The notes below the pieces were generated by a model. The model was not told the origin of the DNA and searched no databases. It saw only the letters and a program-made list of their open reading frames with translations. 64,000 bases of DNA, taken from assembly GCA_002336915.1 (NCBI GenBank), contig DDET01000002.1:1-64000 (forward strand), in the 5' to 3' direction. Positions 8,073-16,914 of this stretch are shown one piece after another. Numbering within the stretch: the stretch's first letter is position 1; each line of letters opens with the position of its first letter. This stretch comes from Bacteroidetes bacterium UBA1947 (lineage in GTDB: Bacteria > Bacteroidota > Bacteroidia > Chitinophagales > Chitinophagaceae). Made by a program: the position numbers and the translations under genes.

Positions 8073-8666
8073 ATGACAACAAATACGGCCTTTGAACAAT
8101 TAGCCAATATTATCAAAAGCAGGCGTACCAGCAAGCCTGCTGCAATGAATGGAGAGAAAATACCTGATGAGCAGATCAATGAACTGCTGGAGCTGGCCAA
8201 CTGGGCACCTACACACGGGCGCACTGAGCCCTGGTACTTTTTTGTGTATACGGGAGAGGGCCTGAAGAATTTTGGCAAAACACATGCAGACCTGTATTGG
8301 GCCAATACACCGGAAGACAAAAGAAAAGAAGAAACAAAAGAAAAACTGGAGCATAACGTGGATATGGCATCGCACCTGATAGTGGCGGTTATGAAACGTG
8401 GTGAGAACCCTAAGATACCGGCGATAGAGGAAGTAGCAGCAACATCGGCAGCCATTGAGAATATATTGCTGGGTGCTGAGGCTATGGGCCTTGCGGTAAT
8501 GTGGAATACCGGAGGTATGGCGCATAGTAATGCGCTAAAGGAACACCTGGGACTGGGAGAACATGACCATGTGATGGGCATATTTTACATGGGCTATACC
8601 GATGAACCTGCGCGCGAAGGGAAAAGGAATAAAGAGGTTTCAGAAAAAGTACAGTGGTTCCGTTAA
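8073..8666 (+). CDS. Nitroreductase family protein
   Basis: A 197-residue FMN-dependent nitroreductase of the small YdjA-like type. The FMN-binding N-terminal SRRTSKPAAMNG segment, the central LLELANWAPTHGRTEPWYFFVY segment and the C-terminal GIFYMGYTDEP segment are all in place. Such enzymes reduce nitro compounds, quinones or similar acceptors with NAD(P)H, and the natural substrate is unknown. The last 14 coding bases before the end recur 93 bp downstream after a hairpin, suggesting a small duplication at the 3' end. Confidence 0.9.
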   Translation: MTTNTAFEQLANIIKSRRTSKPAAMNGEKIPDEQINELLELANWAPTHGRTEPWYFFVYTGEGLKNFGKTHADLYWANTPEDKRKEETKEKLEHNVDMASHLIVAVMKRGENPKIPAIEEVAATSAAIENILLGAEAMGLAVMWNTGGMAHSNALKEHLGLGEHDHVMGIFYMGYTDEPAREGKRNKEVSEKVQWFR

Positions 8667-8752
8667 TTAGGCTTCGGTGCCTTGATGTCGTTGAGTCCTG
8701 TACCAGAGACTCAACGAGTAAAATAAGAGATAAGTGAGAAAGTACAGTGGTT
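8646..8752 (+). repeat. 14-bp direct repeat flanking a hairpin at the nitroreductase 3' end
   Basis: AAAGTACAGTGGTT occurs at 8646-8659, inside the end of the nitroreductase gene, and again at 8739-8752. Between them lies a stem-loop TCGTTGAGTC/GACTCAACGA (8688-8697 with 8708-8717). The second copy reads EKVQWF then stop in its frame, like the end of the gene itself. Confidence 0.65.
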
Positions 8753-8779
8753 TAGCTAGGAAATTTAAATTGAGCAATT

Positions 8780-9430
8780 ATGAAGATCACGGAAGTTGAG
8801 TTATTGTCGGCAGACCTGGAGGGCACGGAAAAGTTCTATGCCGGAACGATGGGTTTTAAAGTGGAGTCTAAGAGTGCTAAAGACCTAAAACTAAAGATAG
8901 GCAGCTCTTTCCTGACCTTTAAGAAGACAGACGTCAAGAATCCTGTTTATCATTTTGCGTTCGAGATACCGAATAACCTGCTGGAAGAAGCTATTGAATG
9001 GGCGGATGGGAAGCTGGAACTGGTGCAGTTTGATAAGGGCTCTGTGATAGCGGACTTTGCAGCATGGAATGCCAGCTCCATCTATTTTTATGACAACAAC
9101 GGCAACATAGTAGAGCTCATAGCCCGCTTTGACAATAAGACCGAGAGCAATGAGACCTTTGATGCGTCCTGCATACTGAATGTGAGCGAGATAGGCCTTG
9201 TGGCGCAAAACGTGGCGCAACTGTGCAAGGAAATAAAAATCAAAACAAGTGTGACCCTATTCAGCAGGCAGAAGCCGAGGGATGATTTTGCTGTTGCCGG
9301 CGATAATAATGGCCTGTTCATAGTTGTGTTGGAGAACAGGAGATGGTTCGCCACGCAGATACGGGCGAGGCGTTTCCCGGTGAAGGTCAAAATAGATAAT
9401 GAGGGCGAGATCATAACCTATCATCATTAG
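8780..9430 (+). CDS. VOC superfamily protein (glyoxalase/dioxygenase fold)
   Basis: A 216-residue vicinal-oxygen-chelate protein. The first beta-alpha-beta-beta-beta module is MKITEVELLSADLEGTEKFY through SIYFYDNNGNIVELIAR (residues 1-115), with the terminal Glu of the metal site in NGNIVELIA. The second half (130-216) looks like a shorter, more diverged module. The reaction cannot be assigned. The gene stands alone between the nitroreductase and two membrane proteins. Confidence 0.82.
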   Translation: MKITEVELLSADLEGTEKFYAGTMGFKVESKSAKDLKLKIGSSFLTFKKTDVKNPVYHFAFEIPNNLLEEAIEWADGKLELVQFDKGSVIADFAAWNASSIYFYDNNGNIVELIARFDNKTESNETFDASCILNVSEIGLVAQNVAQLCKEIKIKTSVTLFSRQKPRDDFAVAGDNNGLFIVVLENRRWFATQIRARRFPVKVKIDNEGEIITYHH

Positions 9431-9444
9431 CTATGTGATACATA

Positions 9445-10050
9445 ATGGAGCACATCAATACACTATACCAAAAGAAGGTCACTGAAAAGAAGGAGTTTAT
9501 CCTTGCGGAATCAGGCATCGAGGTAAAAAGCACCAAGGAAGGGGAAAAGCTAGCATATTTTGTTCGCTATGACGATTTAGGATTTGAACTTATAAAGAAA
9601 ACAGATCGCAAAAACAAGTACGCTCCGCTTGTTACCTTATTATTGGCCGTGATGTTTGGCGTAATAATGCTGCATGGTCTTATTTATGGAGAACCCGGCC
9701 TAACAAACATCAGCTTTTATTTTATCACAGCCGGTTTTCTCTTCCTGGCATATGTTACTTATATGGGCTGGGATAGCCAGGTTAATGAATATATTTATCT
9801 TGCAGGAGGTAACACAACACTTGAACTCTTTAGCAATAAACCAGACAAAGCATCAACTGATGCATTCATTAATGAAATACATGAAAGAATGCGGAAAATC
9901 TATAGATATAATGTGCTAAGCAAAAGGGCTGAAACGCCTTTGCCATTGTTAAAACAAAGGATGAATTGGCTGGTATCAATAAATGCAATAACTGCAGATG
10001 AAAAAGAAGAATATCTAAGGCAACCACGCGCCCATTTCTCGAACAATTAA
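9445..10050 (+). CDS. Two-TM membrane protein of unknown function, paralogue 1
   Basis: A 201-residue protein I do not recognise. Residues 1-55 form a soluble N-terminal domain (KKEFILAESGIEVKS, VRYDDLGFELIKK). Two hydrophobic helices follow at about 60-105 (APLVTLLLAVMFGVIMLHG and ITAGFLFLAYVTYM), and then a cytoplasmic part with LAGGNTTLELFSNKPDK and a C-terminal MNWLVSINAIT segment. The gene starting 25 bp downstream encodes the same architecture. The fold resembles small PH-like membrane proteins with a lipid- or stress-related role only in outline, so no function is given. Confidence 0.72.
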   Translation: MEHINTLYQKKVTEKKEFILAESGIEVKSTKEGEKLAYFVRYDDLGFELIKKTDRKNKYAPLVTLLLAVMFGVIMLHGLIYGEPGLTNISFYFITAGFLFLAYVTYMGWDSQVNEYIYLAGGNTTLELFSNKPDKASTDAFINEIHERMRKIYRYNVLSKRAETPLPLLKQRMNWLVSINAITADEKEEYLRQPRAHFSNN

Positions 10051-10075
10051 ACTAATCTTTAAGCCTCTTCAAGAT

Positions 10076-10669
10076 ATGAACAAGCCCGTGAAATTATCTC
10101 AACAACACTTGTGGCAGAAGAAAGAATTTGTACTTGAAGAGGATTGCCTGGTAGTAAAAACTGCTGATCTTAAAGAGCTTTGGGAATATAAGGTGCGTTA
10201 TGAACAATTGGGATTTGAGATCGAAAGAAAAGCGGAACGTACTGATTGGCGTAAACTCATCACGCCTATTTGCGGAATAGCCGCATCGGTTTATATAACG
10301 GCATACGCCATTGTTACACATTCAATCAGGCAAAACATAATTTGCTCGATTTTGGGCCTATCATTTTTTGGCTACAAGATATATGTCATGTGGCGTAACA
10401 GGAAGAAAGAATATCTGGTTCTTAAAGGCGGGCAAAAGCAATTAACTCTTTTTGGCAATATACCCGATGCAGAGCAAGTAAGTGCATTTGTGGCAAGCTT
10501 GCATAAAAAAATGCGTGAAAAATATAAACAACAGATATTAAACGAAAGGGAACTTTACCCCTTAACTGTATTCATAGATCAACTTAACTGGCTTATTTCT
10601 GTCAATGCTATCACTGAGCAGCAGAAGCTAAATATCCTTGATCAGGCGCATAGCTTCCATAAAAATTAA
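10076..10669 (+). CDS. Two-TM membrane protein of unknown function, paralogue 2
   Basis: A 197-residue paralogue of the preceding gene. Shared landmarks are KKEFVLEEDCLVVKT, VRYEQLGFEIERKAE, two TM helices at about 62-102, LKGGQKQLTLFGNIPD, and LNWLISVNAITEQQK near the C-terminus. The shared pattern points to a tandem duplication followed by strong divergence. The two genes are 25 bp apart and probably cotranscribed. Function unknown. Confidence 0.72.
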   Translation: MNKPVKLSQQHLWQKKEFVLEEDCLVVKTADLKELWEYKVRYEQLGFEIERKAERTDWRKLITPICGIAASVYITAYAIVTHSIRQNIICSILGLSFFGYKIYVMWRNRKKEYLVLKGGQKQLTLFGNIPDAEQVSAFVASLHKKMREKYKQQILNERELYPLTVFIDQLNWLISVNAITEQQKLNILDQAHSFHKN

Positions 10670-10671
10670 TG

Positions 10672-11748
10672 TTATTTTCTTTTAGCCCTTTCGTATTGGA
10701 GGGGCCATTTTATGTCGTAGCCAAGTTCTTTTGCGGCGCGGAGGGGGAAGTAGGGATCGCGGAGCATTTCCCGGGCCATGAATATCATATCAGCTTTGCC
10801 TTCTGCTAATATTGCTTCAGCCTGATCGGACTTTACAATGATGCCTACTGTCCCTGTAAGTATGCCGGAGCCTTTGCGTACTGCCTCGGAAAATGGAACT
10901 TGATAATTGGGTGCAGCAGGAATTTTTACACCGCTTGCAACGCCACCTGATGAACAATCTATAAGGTCAATGCCTTTTTCTTTTACAATTTTCCCAAGTT
11001 CTATTGAGTCTTCTATCGTCCAGCCGCCATCGGTCCAGTCGCTGGCGGAGATGCGGAGAAACAATGGACGTTCTTCAGTCCACACGCTGCGTATGGCCGC
11101 AATTATCTCCAGCAGGAAGCGTATGCGGTTTTCGAAGCTGCCACCATACTCATCAGTGCGTTTATTGCTGAGCGGGGAGAGAAATTCATTAATGAGGTAG
11201 CCATGCGCGCCGTGTATCTCTATTACCTTAAAGCCTGCTTTTATTGCCCTTAATGTTGCGGCCTTAAAGTCGGCAATTATTTTTTGTATCTCGTCTATAC
11301 TCAACTCTTCGGGCACATCACTGCTTTCTGAAAAAGGGATGGGGCTTGGTGCTACTGTCTTCCAGCCGCCTTCTTCTATGGGTATCAGCTTGTCGTTATT
11401 CCAGGGTTCTGTTTTGCTGGCTTTGCGGCCTGCATGGGCTAGTTGCATTCCTGCTATGGAACCATGTTCGTGGATGAAGCCGGTGATCTTTTGCAACATT
11501 TCGATGTGCTCGTCTTTCCAAATACCCAGATCGTGTGGGGAGATGCGGCCTTCGGGGGATACAGCAGTGGCCTCGGTAAAGATCAATGCCGCACCACCTA
11601 CTGCCCTGCTGCCGAGGTGCACAAAATGCCAATCGTTAGCAAAGCCATCTGTGCTTGAGTATTGGCACATGGGCGATACTACGATACGGTTCCTGAATTC
11701 TATTCCCTTTATTTTGAGTGGTGTGAAAAGTTGCGGCATGAGGTACAT
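10672..11748 (-). CDS. NADH:flavin oxidoreductase, old yellow enzyme family (YqjM/NamA type)
   Basis: A 358-residue FMN-dependent TIM-barrel ene-reductase. The N-terminal LFTPLKIKGIEFRNRIVVSPMCQYSSTDG segment carries the CQYS motif typical of the YqjM/NamA class. WNNDK, HGAHGYLINEFLSPLSNKRTDEYGGS and the C-terminal MAREMLRDPYFPLRAA segment follow the family. The product reduces alkenes conjugated to carbonyl or nitro groups with NAD(P)H. ATG at 11748 and at 11739 are both possible starts; the shorter begins MPQLFTPL. It ends 3 bp from the end of the converging membrane protein gene. Confidence 0.92.
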   Translation of the reverse strand: MYLMPQLFTPLKIKGIEFRNRIVVSPMCQYSSTDGFANDWHFVHLGSRAVGGAALIFTEATAVSPEGRISPHDLGIWKDEHIEMLQKITGFIHEHGSIAGMQLAHAGRKASKTEPWNNDKLIPIEEGGWKTVAPSPIPFSESSDVPEELSIDEIQKIIADFKAATLRAIKAGFKVIEIHGAHGYLINEFLSPLSNKRTDEYGGSFENRIRFLLEIIAAIRSVWTEERPLFLRISASDWTDGGWTIEDSIELGKIVKEKGIDLIDCSSGGVASGVKIPAAPNYQVPFSEAVRKGSGILTGTVGIIVKSDQAEAILAEGKADMIFMAREMLRDPYFPLRAAKELGYDIKWPLQYERAKRK

Positions 11749-11795
11749 TTATACGAAGTTAAGAAGCTTTATGCTGCCGGGAGCAAAGAAGGCAG

Positions 11796-12416
11796 CTATT
11801 CAATCTTTTGTGCATTCATTTTATTGAACAGTGATTGTTCCAGGTTTGCTTTTGCGGCTGACCATTCTTCGACAAGGATACTGAAATATGCAGAACTGCG
11901 GAATGTGCCGTCATCTTTAAGCATATGCTGGCGCAGCACTCCTTCATAGATGCCGCCTATTTTTTCAATGGCTTTTCTTGAGCGCATATTATTGTGCTGT
12001 GTTTTTAATTGTACCCTGTTTGTACCCAGTGTTTCGAAGCAATGCGTAAGCAAAGCCAGTTTGCAATCGAAGTTTATTGCGGTTGCCCAATACTTGGGCA
12101 TTAGCCATGTGCCACCTATTTCCAGGCGTTTGTCGTAGGGGACGATGTCAAGGTATCGGGTGGAGCCTATTATCTTTTGAGTTGGCTTATGAAAAATAAT
12201 GAAAGGATATTCTTTGCCTTCGTTTCTGAGTGCTAAAGAGCCGTTGTATATCTCTATGAAGCGTTTAGGTACTGACCAGTCGCCGGTATAGAACTTCCAT
12301 ATTCTTTTATCGGAAGCGGCGGCGAGCAGTTCATCGAAATGACTTTCTTCCAGTGGTAGCAGATCAACAATTTTGCCATGTAAGGTGGTGGGGTGTTTTA
12401 TCCAATGTTCATTCAT
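11796..12416 (-). CDS. GNAT N-acetyltransferase (RimJ/RimL-like)
   Basis: A 206-residue GNAT-family protein. The N-terminal strand-helix with VDLLPLEESHFDELL, a central IIGSTRYLDIVPYDKRLEIG segment, the acetyl-CoA loop region around ALLTHCFETLGTNRVQLKTQHNN, and SRKAIEKIGGIYEGVLRQH near the end follow the RimJ/RimL pattern of ribosomal-protein or small-molecule acetyltransferases. The acceptor is unknown. It is upstream of the ene-reductase on the same strand, 48 bp away. Confidence 0.88.
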   Translation of the reverse strand: MNEHWIKHPTTLHGKIVDLLPLEESHFDELLAAASDKRIWKFYTGDWSVPKRFIEIYNGSLALRNEGKEYPFIIFHKPTQKIIGSTRYLDIVPYDKRLEIGGTWLMPKYWATAINFDCKLALLTHCFETLGTNRVQLKTQHNNMRSRKAIEKIGGIYEGVLRQHMLKDDGTFRSSAYFSILVEEWSAAKANLEQSLFNKMNAQKIE

Positions 12417-12509
12417 ATAGCAGGTATCAACTGCAAATTTTATATAAATGTGCGGTTGAATACAGATACACTTTACCTATTTTGGGTAAGTACAGTTCCG
12501 GCTATGGAA

Positions 12510-13964
12510 TTACAGCTTCATTACCTTGCAGGTATTGATAAGGCCCTTAGCATCCAATACCCGAATGAAATAAAGCCCCTGCTGCCAGGTGGATGTATTT
12601 ATTGTTGTTTCGCCCTGGATGCTGTTTTGAAAAATGAACTTTCCCAGAACATCAGTGACTGTAATATTGCCTGTAGTATTCGCGATCGTGAGCTTATCAG
12701 TTACAGGATTTGGGAAAACAAGGAGACTAGCGGGGCTGATGGTGGCAACACCCAGGTTGCCGCATATGGTGGAATCAGTTACGTTGATATTTTGGGCCGT
12801 GAGCACAATATCTGAGAAAGCGGCGGCCGGCGGGGTTGCCGAAAGTGACAAAGACCCGGTGAAGAAGCTATCCGGTTGGGTAGTTATTACGAAGGGTTGA
12901 GCGTAGCAGCTCGTGTTGCCCAGCACATCTGCTTTCATCAACCAAATCTTATTACTGTTGACGCTGCTTATCCAAAAGCCCTGGTTGGGAATGGCGGCAA
13001 TAGCAATATCATCGCTGGCCAGGGAGTCGTGATAAGATATTCTATGTTGTATTGTGCCAAGGGTATCTATTATCACCGTCCTAATAATATTGCTATCTAC
13101 TGTACAAAGCGCAATACTGTTACTATTGATTCGTATCATTTTCGGACTTCTTAAATCTATACCAGTGTCCCAGCTTACCGTTCCTGCGCCATCAAGCAGC
13201 CCGATCTTTGTAGTGAGGACGTTTGTGGTACCTACGATAATTCCATCGCCGGAAGGGGCGGGTGTCAAATTGAGATAGGCGCTTATGGCAAAACCATTAC
13301 GCTGCCAAAGAATATTACCTGCGGTATCTGTTTTGACAAGGTATGCCGAATAGGAATTGAGCTCGTAACCCCCCATGTAAATGGATGTGCTGTTAGTGAC
13401 AATGGCGCTTGGTTTCAAGCCGCTACTGAAGGGAACGTGATAGGTTTTACTCCAGATGATATTTCCAGATGTATTTATTTTTGTGAGCGACAATGAATCG
13501 TGATTAGTATTGGAAATGAATATATTGCCATCACTGCTAACGACAAGAGGTATTGGGTAAATTGAAAAATGAGTAGCGGAGAGGTATTTCGCCCATTGTA
13601 TATTTCCTGACTTGCTGATCTTCAGGAGCTGTATGCCTGACATCAGGAGCGTATCCTCCAGTGCAAGAACAGCGCCGCTATCCGGGGTGCCGGCCATGGT
13701 AATCGGTACATAGGAGGCTGTGGGTAGCTGGCAGGATTTTGCCCAAAGCATACTGCCGCTTGTATCGACGTTTTGGATACCGATGTATGCATTAGCCCCG
13801 GTTGTGTAATGGTACGCCAATACAGCGTTTCCATGCCCGGTGCTGGTCATTGCAATACGGCTGCATTGGGTAGCGCCGGAGACTGTATACAGTTTATGAA
13901 AATTGTTCTGCCCTTTTGCAAGGGTAAATACGACAACAAGAATAAAGGTAAGCAGGGTTCTCAT
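12510..13964 (-). CDS. Secreted T9SS type A cargo protein with repeated beta-propeller-like modules
   Basis: A protein of about 484 residues from ATG 13964; the frame is open to a TTG five codons earlier. A signal peptide (MRTLLTFILVVVFTLAKGQ) is followed by repeated modules of the form TDTAGNILWQRNG / SKSGNIQWAKYLSA / TSGNIIWSKTY, a pattern seen in delta-60-like or beta-propeller secreted proteins. The last 80 residues form a type A sorting domain (LLVFPNPVTDKLTIANT ... WQQGLYFIRVLDAKG), which directs export and surface attachment through the type IX secretion system. The binding target is unknown. Confidence 0.85.
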   Translation of the reverse strand: MRTLLTFILVVVFTLAKGQNNFHKLYTVSGATQCSRIAMTSTGHGNAVLAYHYTTGANAYIGIQNVDTSGSMLWAKSCQLPTASYVPITMAGTPDSGAVLALEDTLLMSGIQLLKISKSGNIQWAKYLSATHFSIYPIPLVVSSDGNIFISNTNHDSLSLTKINTSGNIIWSKTYHVPFSSGLKPSAIVTNSTSIYMGGYELNSYSAYLVKTDTAGNILWQRNGFAISAYLNLTPAPSGDGIIVGTTNVLTTKIGLLDGAGTVSWDTGIDLRSPKMIRINSNSIALCTVDSNIIRTVIIDTLGTIQHRISYHDSLASDDIAIAAIPNQGFWISSVNSNKIWLMKADVLGNTSCYAQPFVITTQPDSFFTGSLSLSATPPAAAFSDIVLTAQNINVTDSTICGNLGVATISPASLLVFPNPVTDKLTIANTTGNITVTDVLGKFIFQNSIQGETTINTSTWQQGLYFIRVLDAKGLINTCKVMKL

Positions 13965-14093
13965 GGATAAATTTTTCAATGGTCAGTAATAAATTGCTGC
14001 CATAAAGTTCGGGTATTACTGGTGGCTTTTATAGGATAAAGTGATCATTTTCTTGCACTTTTTGATCAGCCTTTAACCTGGCAAGAATTGCCG

Positions 14094-15452
14094 CTATGTC
14101 CTTGCATTTTGAGTAGCATCGCGCCACTGGAAAAGCTCGGGGTACTTTTCTTTCATTTCTTCTGTATGTGTATCGAGCATTTGATTGGCTGCCAGCTCGA
14201 AGGAGGTGGCCATTCCGCCTTCGGGTGCTGTGGCTATGCTGTGCCCAAGCGCCGATACTACATTGATGGCCTGCGTAGGGGGCAGTGGCGGAGGCGCAGG
14301 GTTTTCGTTTGTAAGTGCGGCCGATATGCTGTTGATGCCTGCGTTCTTCCTGTTGTTCACGGATGCTGAATAGGGGTGGCCGGGTGTAAATACCTCGGCG
14401 AGGAACTGCAGAACGGAAGTATGGTCGAGCACATCGTGACATATGGAGCCCCCACTGGTAAAGGGAGAAACGATAATGCCCGGTATTCTTGGGCCTAAAC
14501 TGGCAAAAGTGTGGGGATTATCTCCCACGGTGGTATATGGTATCAACGGCGGTGGTACATGATCGTTGAAGCCACCATGCTCATCATAGTACACCACCAT
14601 TACAGTATTGCCCCAGCGTTCTTTATTGGCAATAACTGCTTCGTAAGTGCGTCTTAAGAACTCCTCGCCCCAGCCAATGGCCAATGGTGCATGGTTGTCG
14701 TTGGGCCTGTCGGAGCCTATGTGAGGTGCATCTGCATAGGTGGGCTCTACGATTATTACCTGCGGGTCATTAGCTGACACAGGGCTTTTCATATCAAGGT
14801 AGAGGTGCTCGTAGTCTTTGAAGTTATTGCCCAGTACATACTTCCACATGTTATCGTAGAGTGCGAAGAATGAGAAGCCGTCGTGGTAGTTGCGCCAGCG
14901 TATGTTGTTGCGCTCCATCCAGGCGAATATGCTATCGGCGGTATGAGTAATACGCGTTTTGGTATCGAATATGGGCGACTCACCGCAAAATGCCATGGTG
15001 CGGTTGGGCTGGGTGCTGGTGGGCAGAGCAGAGAACCAACGATCGCAGGCGCAATAGTTTTGTGCGAGGAAGCTTGTAACGGGCACCATGCCGGATGGGA
15101 AGTAGCCCATAGGCTCTGTTTGCGGATTGGGGTTCATTTGAGTTGCTTTGGCATATGCCTCTACAAAGCCCGACATGGTGAACTTCTGCGTGACATTGGA
15201 TTTGGCCATTTGCATGGCTACATAGTCCCATTCATGTGGAATATCAAAGGGCAGTGCGCTGTCCACATCTATCTTGTAAGGGTTGTACACATCGCCCTGG
15301 TACAGGTTCTCATACTGCGTGAGCGGTTCCCTGAGACCATCGATGTTCGGTTTAATTCCTTCAAGGCTAAGGTGCCCGAGCATATGATCGAAGGAGCGAT
15401 TTTCGAACATAACCAGCACTATGGTTTTTACTTTCTCGTGTACACTTATCAT
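14094..15452 (-). CDS. Phosphoesterase family protein (phospholipase C / acid phosphatase AcpA-like)
   Basis: A 452-residue member of the bacterial phosphoesterase (PlcC/AcpA) branch of the alkaline-phosphatase superfamily. The N-terminal metal-site motif VLVMFENRSFDHMLG is present, as are PTSTQPNRTMAFCGES, VVYYDEHGGFNDHVPPP and GPRIPGIIVSPF. Enzymes of this group hydrolyse phosphatidylcholine or other phosphomonoesters or diesters. No N-terminal signal peptide is visible, which is unusual because relatives are often exported. The upstream lipoprotein gene ends 4 bp before the ATG, so the two are probably coupled. Confidence 0.85.
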   Translation of the reverse strand: MISVHEKVKTIVLVMFENRSFDHMLGHLSLEGIKPNIDGLREPLTQYENLYQGDVYNPYKIDVDSALPFDIPHEWDYVAMQMAKSNVTQKFTMSGFVEAYAKATQMNPNPQTEPMGYFPSGMVPVTSFLAQNYCACDRWFSALPTSTQPNRTMAFCGESPIFDTKTRITHTADSIFAWMERNNIRWRNYHDGFSFFALYDNMWKYVLGNNFKDYEHLYLDMKSPVSANDPQVIIVEPTYADAPHIGSDRPNDNHAPLAIGWGEEFLRRTYEAVIANKERWGNTVMVVYYDEHGGFNDHVPPPLIPYTTVGDNPHTFASLGPRIPGIIVSPFTSGGSICHDVLDHTSVLQFLAEVFTPGHPYSASVNNRKNAGINSISAALTNENPAPPPLPPTQAINVVSALGHSIATAPEGGMATSFELAANQMLDTHTEEMKEKYPELFQWRDATQNART

Positions 15453-15456
15453 AGCC

Positions 15457-16080
15457 TTAAGGAGTTTTGTATTGTACGGAAATGATCACTGATAATTTTT
15501 CGGGGGCGGTGTTCATGTCTGCTTTTTCGGCAGCGGTAAGTAAGGACCTTATTTCCCATTTGCCATTTACAGGTGATCCGCTTAGCGCTTTTGATGGTGT
15601 GCCGTTTTTATCGAGCGGCGCTATTTTGCCATCGTGCAATACTACGAGTGGCCTGCCGGAGCCGGAGCGTATGTATGAAAGCCTGAATTTATCACCCCAG
15701 CGCACAAAATTCTTCATACAGGCGGCTACCAGCGTGTCGCCGTGCAGATCGGTGCGGCATACTACACTGTCTGTACTGGCTTCGGGCAGTTCTATTACCT
15801 GTACCATGCGTTTGGCTTCCTTGCCGCCTTTTTCGGCTACGAGGGTAAACTCAAGGTATTTGGCCGTGGTGCTATCGGAACTGCTGCCTACCGTTTTGGG
15901 ATGTACTAATAAAGTAGGATGGCCGCTCACGTCCCAGTTGACACGAACGGTATCGTTGCCGCTAATGGTTACGGGGGTAACAATAAAAGAACGGATCTTG
16001 GGTGCGCATGAAGCGCAGAAGACCGAAATAATAACAAGACAAGATAAAAAGCTGCTCTTGCCGCCTAATTGTTGTGTCAT
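15457..16080 (-). CDS. Putative lipoprotein of unknown function
   Basis: A 207-residue protein with a hydrophobic N-terminus (FLSCLVIISVFCASCAP) that ends in a weak lipobox (CASC), so it is probably a lipoprotein. The mature part is mainly beta and includes VRVNWDVSGHPTLLVHP and GDKFRLSYIRSGSGRP. I do not recognise a family. It is 4 bp upstream of the phosphoesterase gene and probably cotranscribed with it, so it may be a partner or anchoring protein. That role is inference only. Confidence 0.65.
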   Translation of the reverse strand: MTQQLGGKSSFLSCLVIISVFCASCAPKIRSFIVTPVTISGNDTVRVNWDVSGHPTLLVHPKTVGSSSDSTTAKYLEFTLVAEKGGKEAKRMVQVIELPEASTDSVVCRTDLHGDTLVAACMKNFVRWGDKFRLSYIRSGSGRPLVVLHDGKIAPLDKNGTPSKALSGSPVNGKWEIRSLLTAAEKADMNTAPEKLSVIISVQYKTP

Positions 16081-16197
16081 AGCCTTGCGGGTATTGGGTG
16101 CTTATAAAAATACATTTTTAGAAATGATATACACAATGGCCCTAGGTCCTTTTGGGGATAAAAATGACAGAGATCGGTGTTTAAGATCGTTTTTGAC

Positions 16198-16213
16198 GGT
16201 GACGCAAGTCATT
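16198..16213 (+). promoter_or_regulatory. Candidate Crp/Fnr-type operator before the regulator gene
   Basis: GGTGA-N6-TCATT is a partial match to the Crp consensus TGTGA-N6-TCACA (seven of ten positions). Its centre is 29.5 bp before the first base of the candidate -7 element at 16235-16242. That is the same distance as at the operator before the operon. This spacing fits activator binding near -41. Confidence 0.35.
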
Positions 16214-16234
16214 AAATCTGCAGGACAGTTCATT

Positions 16235-16242
16235 TATTTTCG
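16235..16242 (+). promoter_or_regulatory. Candidate -7 element for the Crp/Fnr regulator gene
   Basis: TATTTTCG matches TAnnTTTG at five of six defined positions and ends 14 bp before the regulator's ATG. Confidence 0.35.
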
Positions 16243-16256
16243 CGTTATTGTGAACA

Positions 16257-16883
16257 ATGGCAGAACCGACAATGACCGATAGCATTTTTACAGACCCGGC
16301 GTTGCTGGAGGAGATAAAAAAGTATTGCCGTGTAAAGACGGTGGATAAGGGCAGTGTATTGATAGCGCCCGGTGCTGATATTGTGTTTGTGCCTATAGTG
16401 CAAAAAGGAGCACTGCGCATAGTAAGGGAGAACGATGAAGGGAAAGAAATATTCCTGTACCACCTGTACCCGGGGCAGATATGCTCCATGGCCATAAGCT
16501 GCTGCCAGGCCGGCAAAAAGAGTATGGTGAAGGCTATAGCGGAGGATGAAACGGAGGTACTGCAGATACCGGTGGGGATGGTAGAGGAGTGGTTTAAATA
16601 CCCCGAGTGGAAAACCTACGTGAACAGCACGTATAGCACACGCTTTGCCGAGCTGATGCAGGTAATAGACCTTATAGCCTTCAGTAATATGGATAAGCTG
16701 CTACTGCACTATTTGCGTGAACGAGCAAAAGCAGTAAATACAAAGGCACTCTATATTACACATCAGCAAATAGCCGATGAACTACACACCCAGCGCGAGG
16801 TTATCAGCAGGCTACTGCGAACGATGGAGGACAAAGGCCTGGTGCGCATGGGCCGGAATACCATAGAAATATTGGTGGACTGA
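16257..16883 (+). CDS. Crp/Fnr family transcriptional regulator
   Basis: The 208-residue protein has an N-terminal cyclic-nucleotide-binding-like beta-roll (about 15-125) and a C-terminal winged helix (about 150-208) with the recognition segment THQQIADELHTQREVISRLLRTME. The phosphate-binding cassette of true Crp is not conserved. In its place the segment PGQICSMAISCC carries Cys76, Cys82 and Cys83, and another cysteine is at 24. The N-terminal four-cysteine Fe-S arrangement of Fnr is absent. The next operon handles persulfides, so the protein may sense sulfane sulfur, electrophiles or redox state through these thiols. That is inference from context. A Crp-type box lies upstream of its own gene and another upstream of the operon. 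Confidence 0.9.
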   Translation: MAEPTMTDSIFTDPALLEEIKKYCRVKTVDKGSVLIAPGADIVFVPIVQKGALRIVRENDEGKEIFLYHLYPGQICSMAISCCQAGKKSMVKAIAEDETEVLQIPVGMVEEWFKYPEWKTYVNSTYSTRFAELMQVIDLIAFSNMDKLLLHYLRERAKAVNTKALYITHQQIADELHTQREVISRLLRTMEDKGLVRMGRNTIEILVD

Positions 16884-16914
16884 TGATGCAGATCATCTGT
16901 TTATGCACAGCGCG

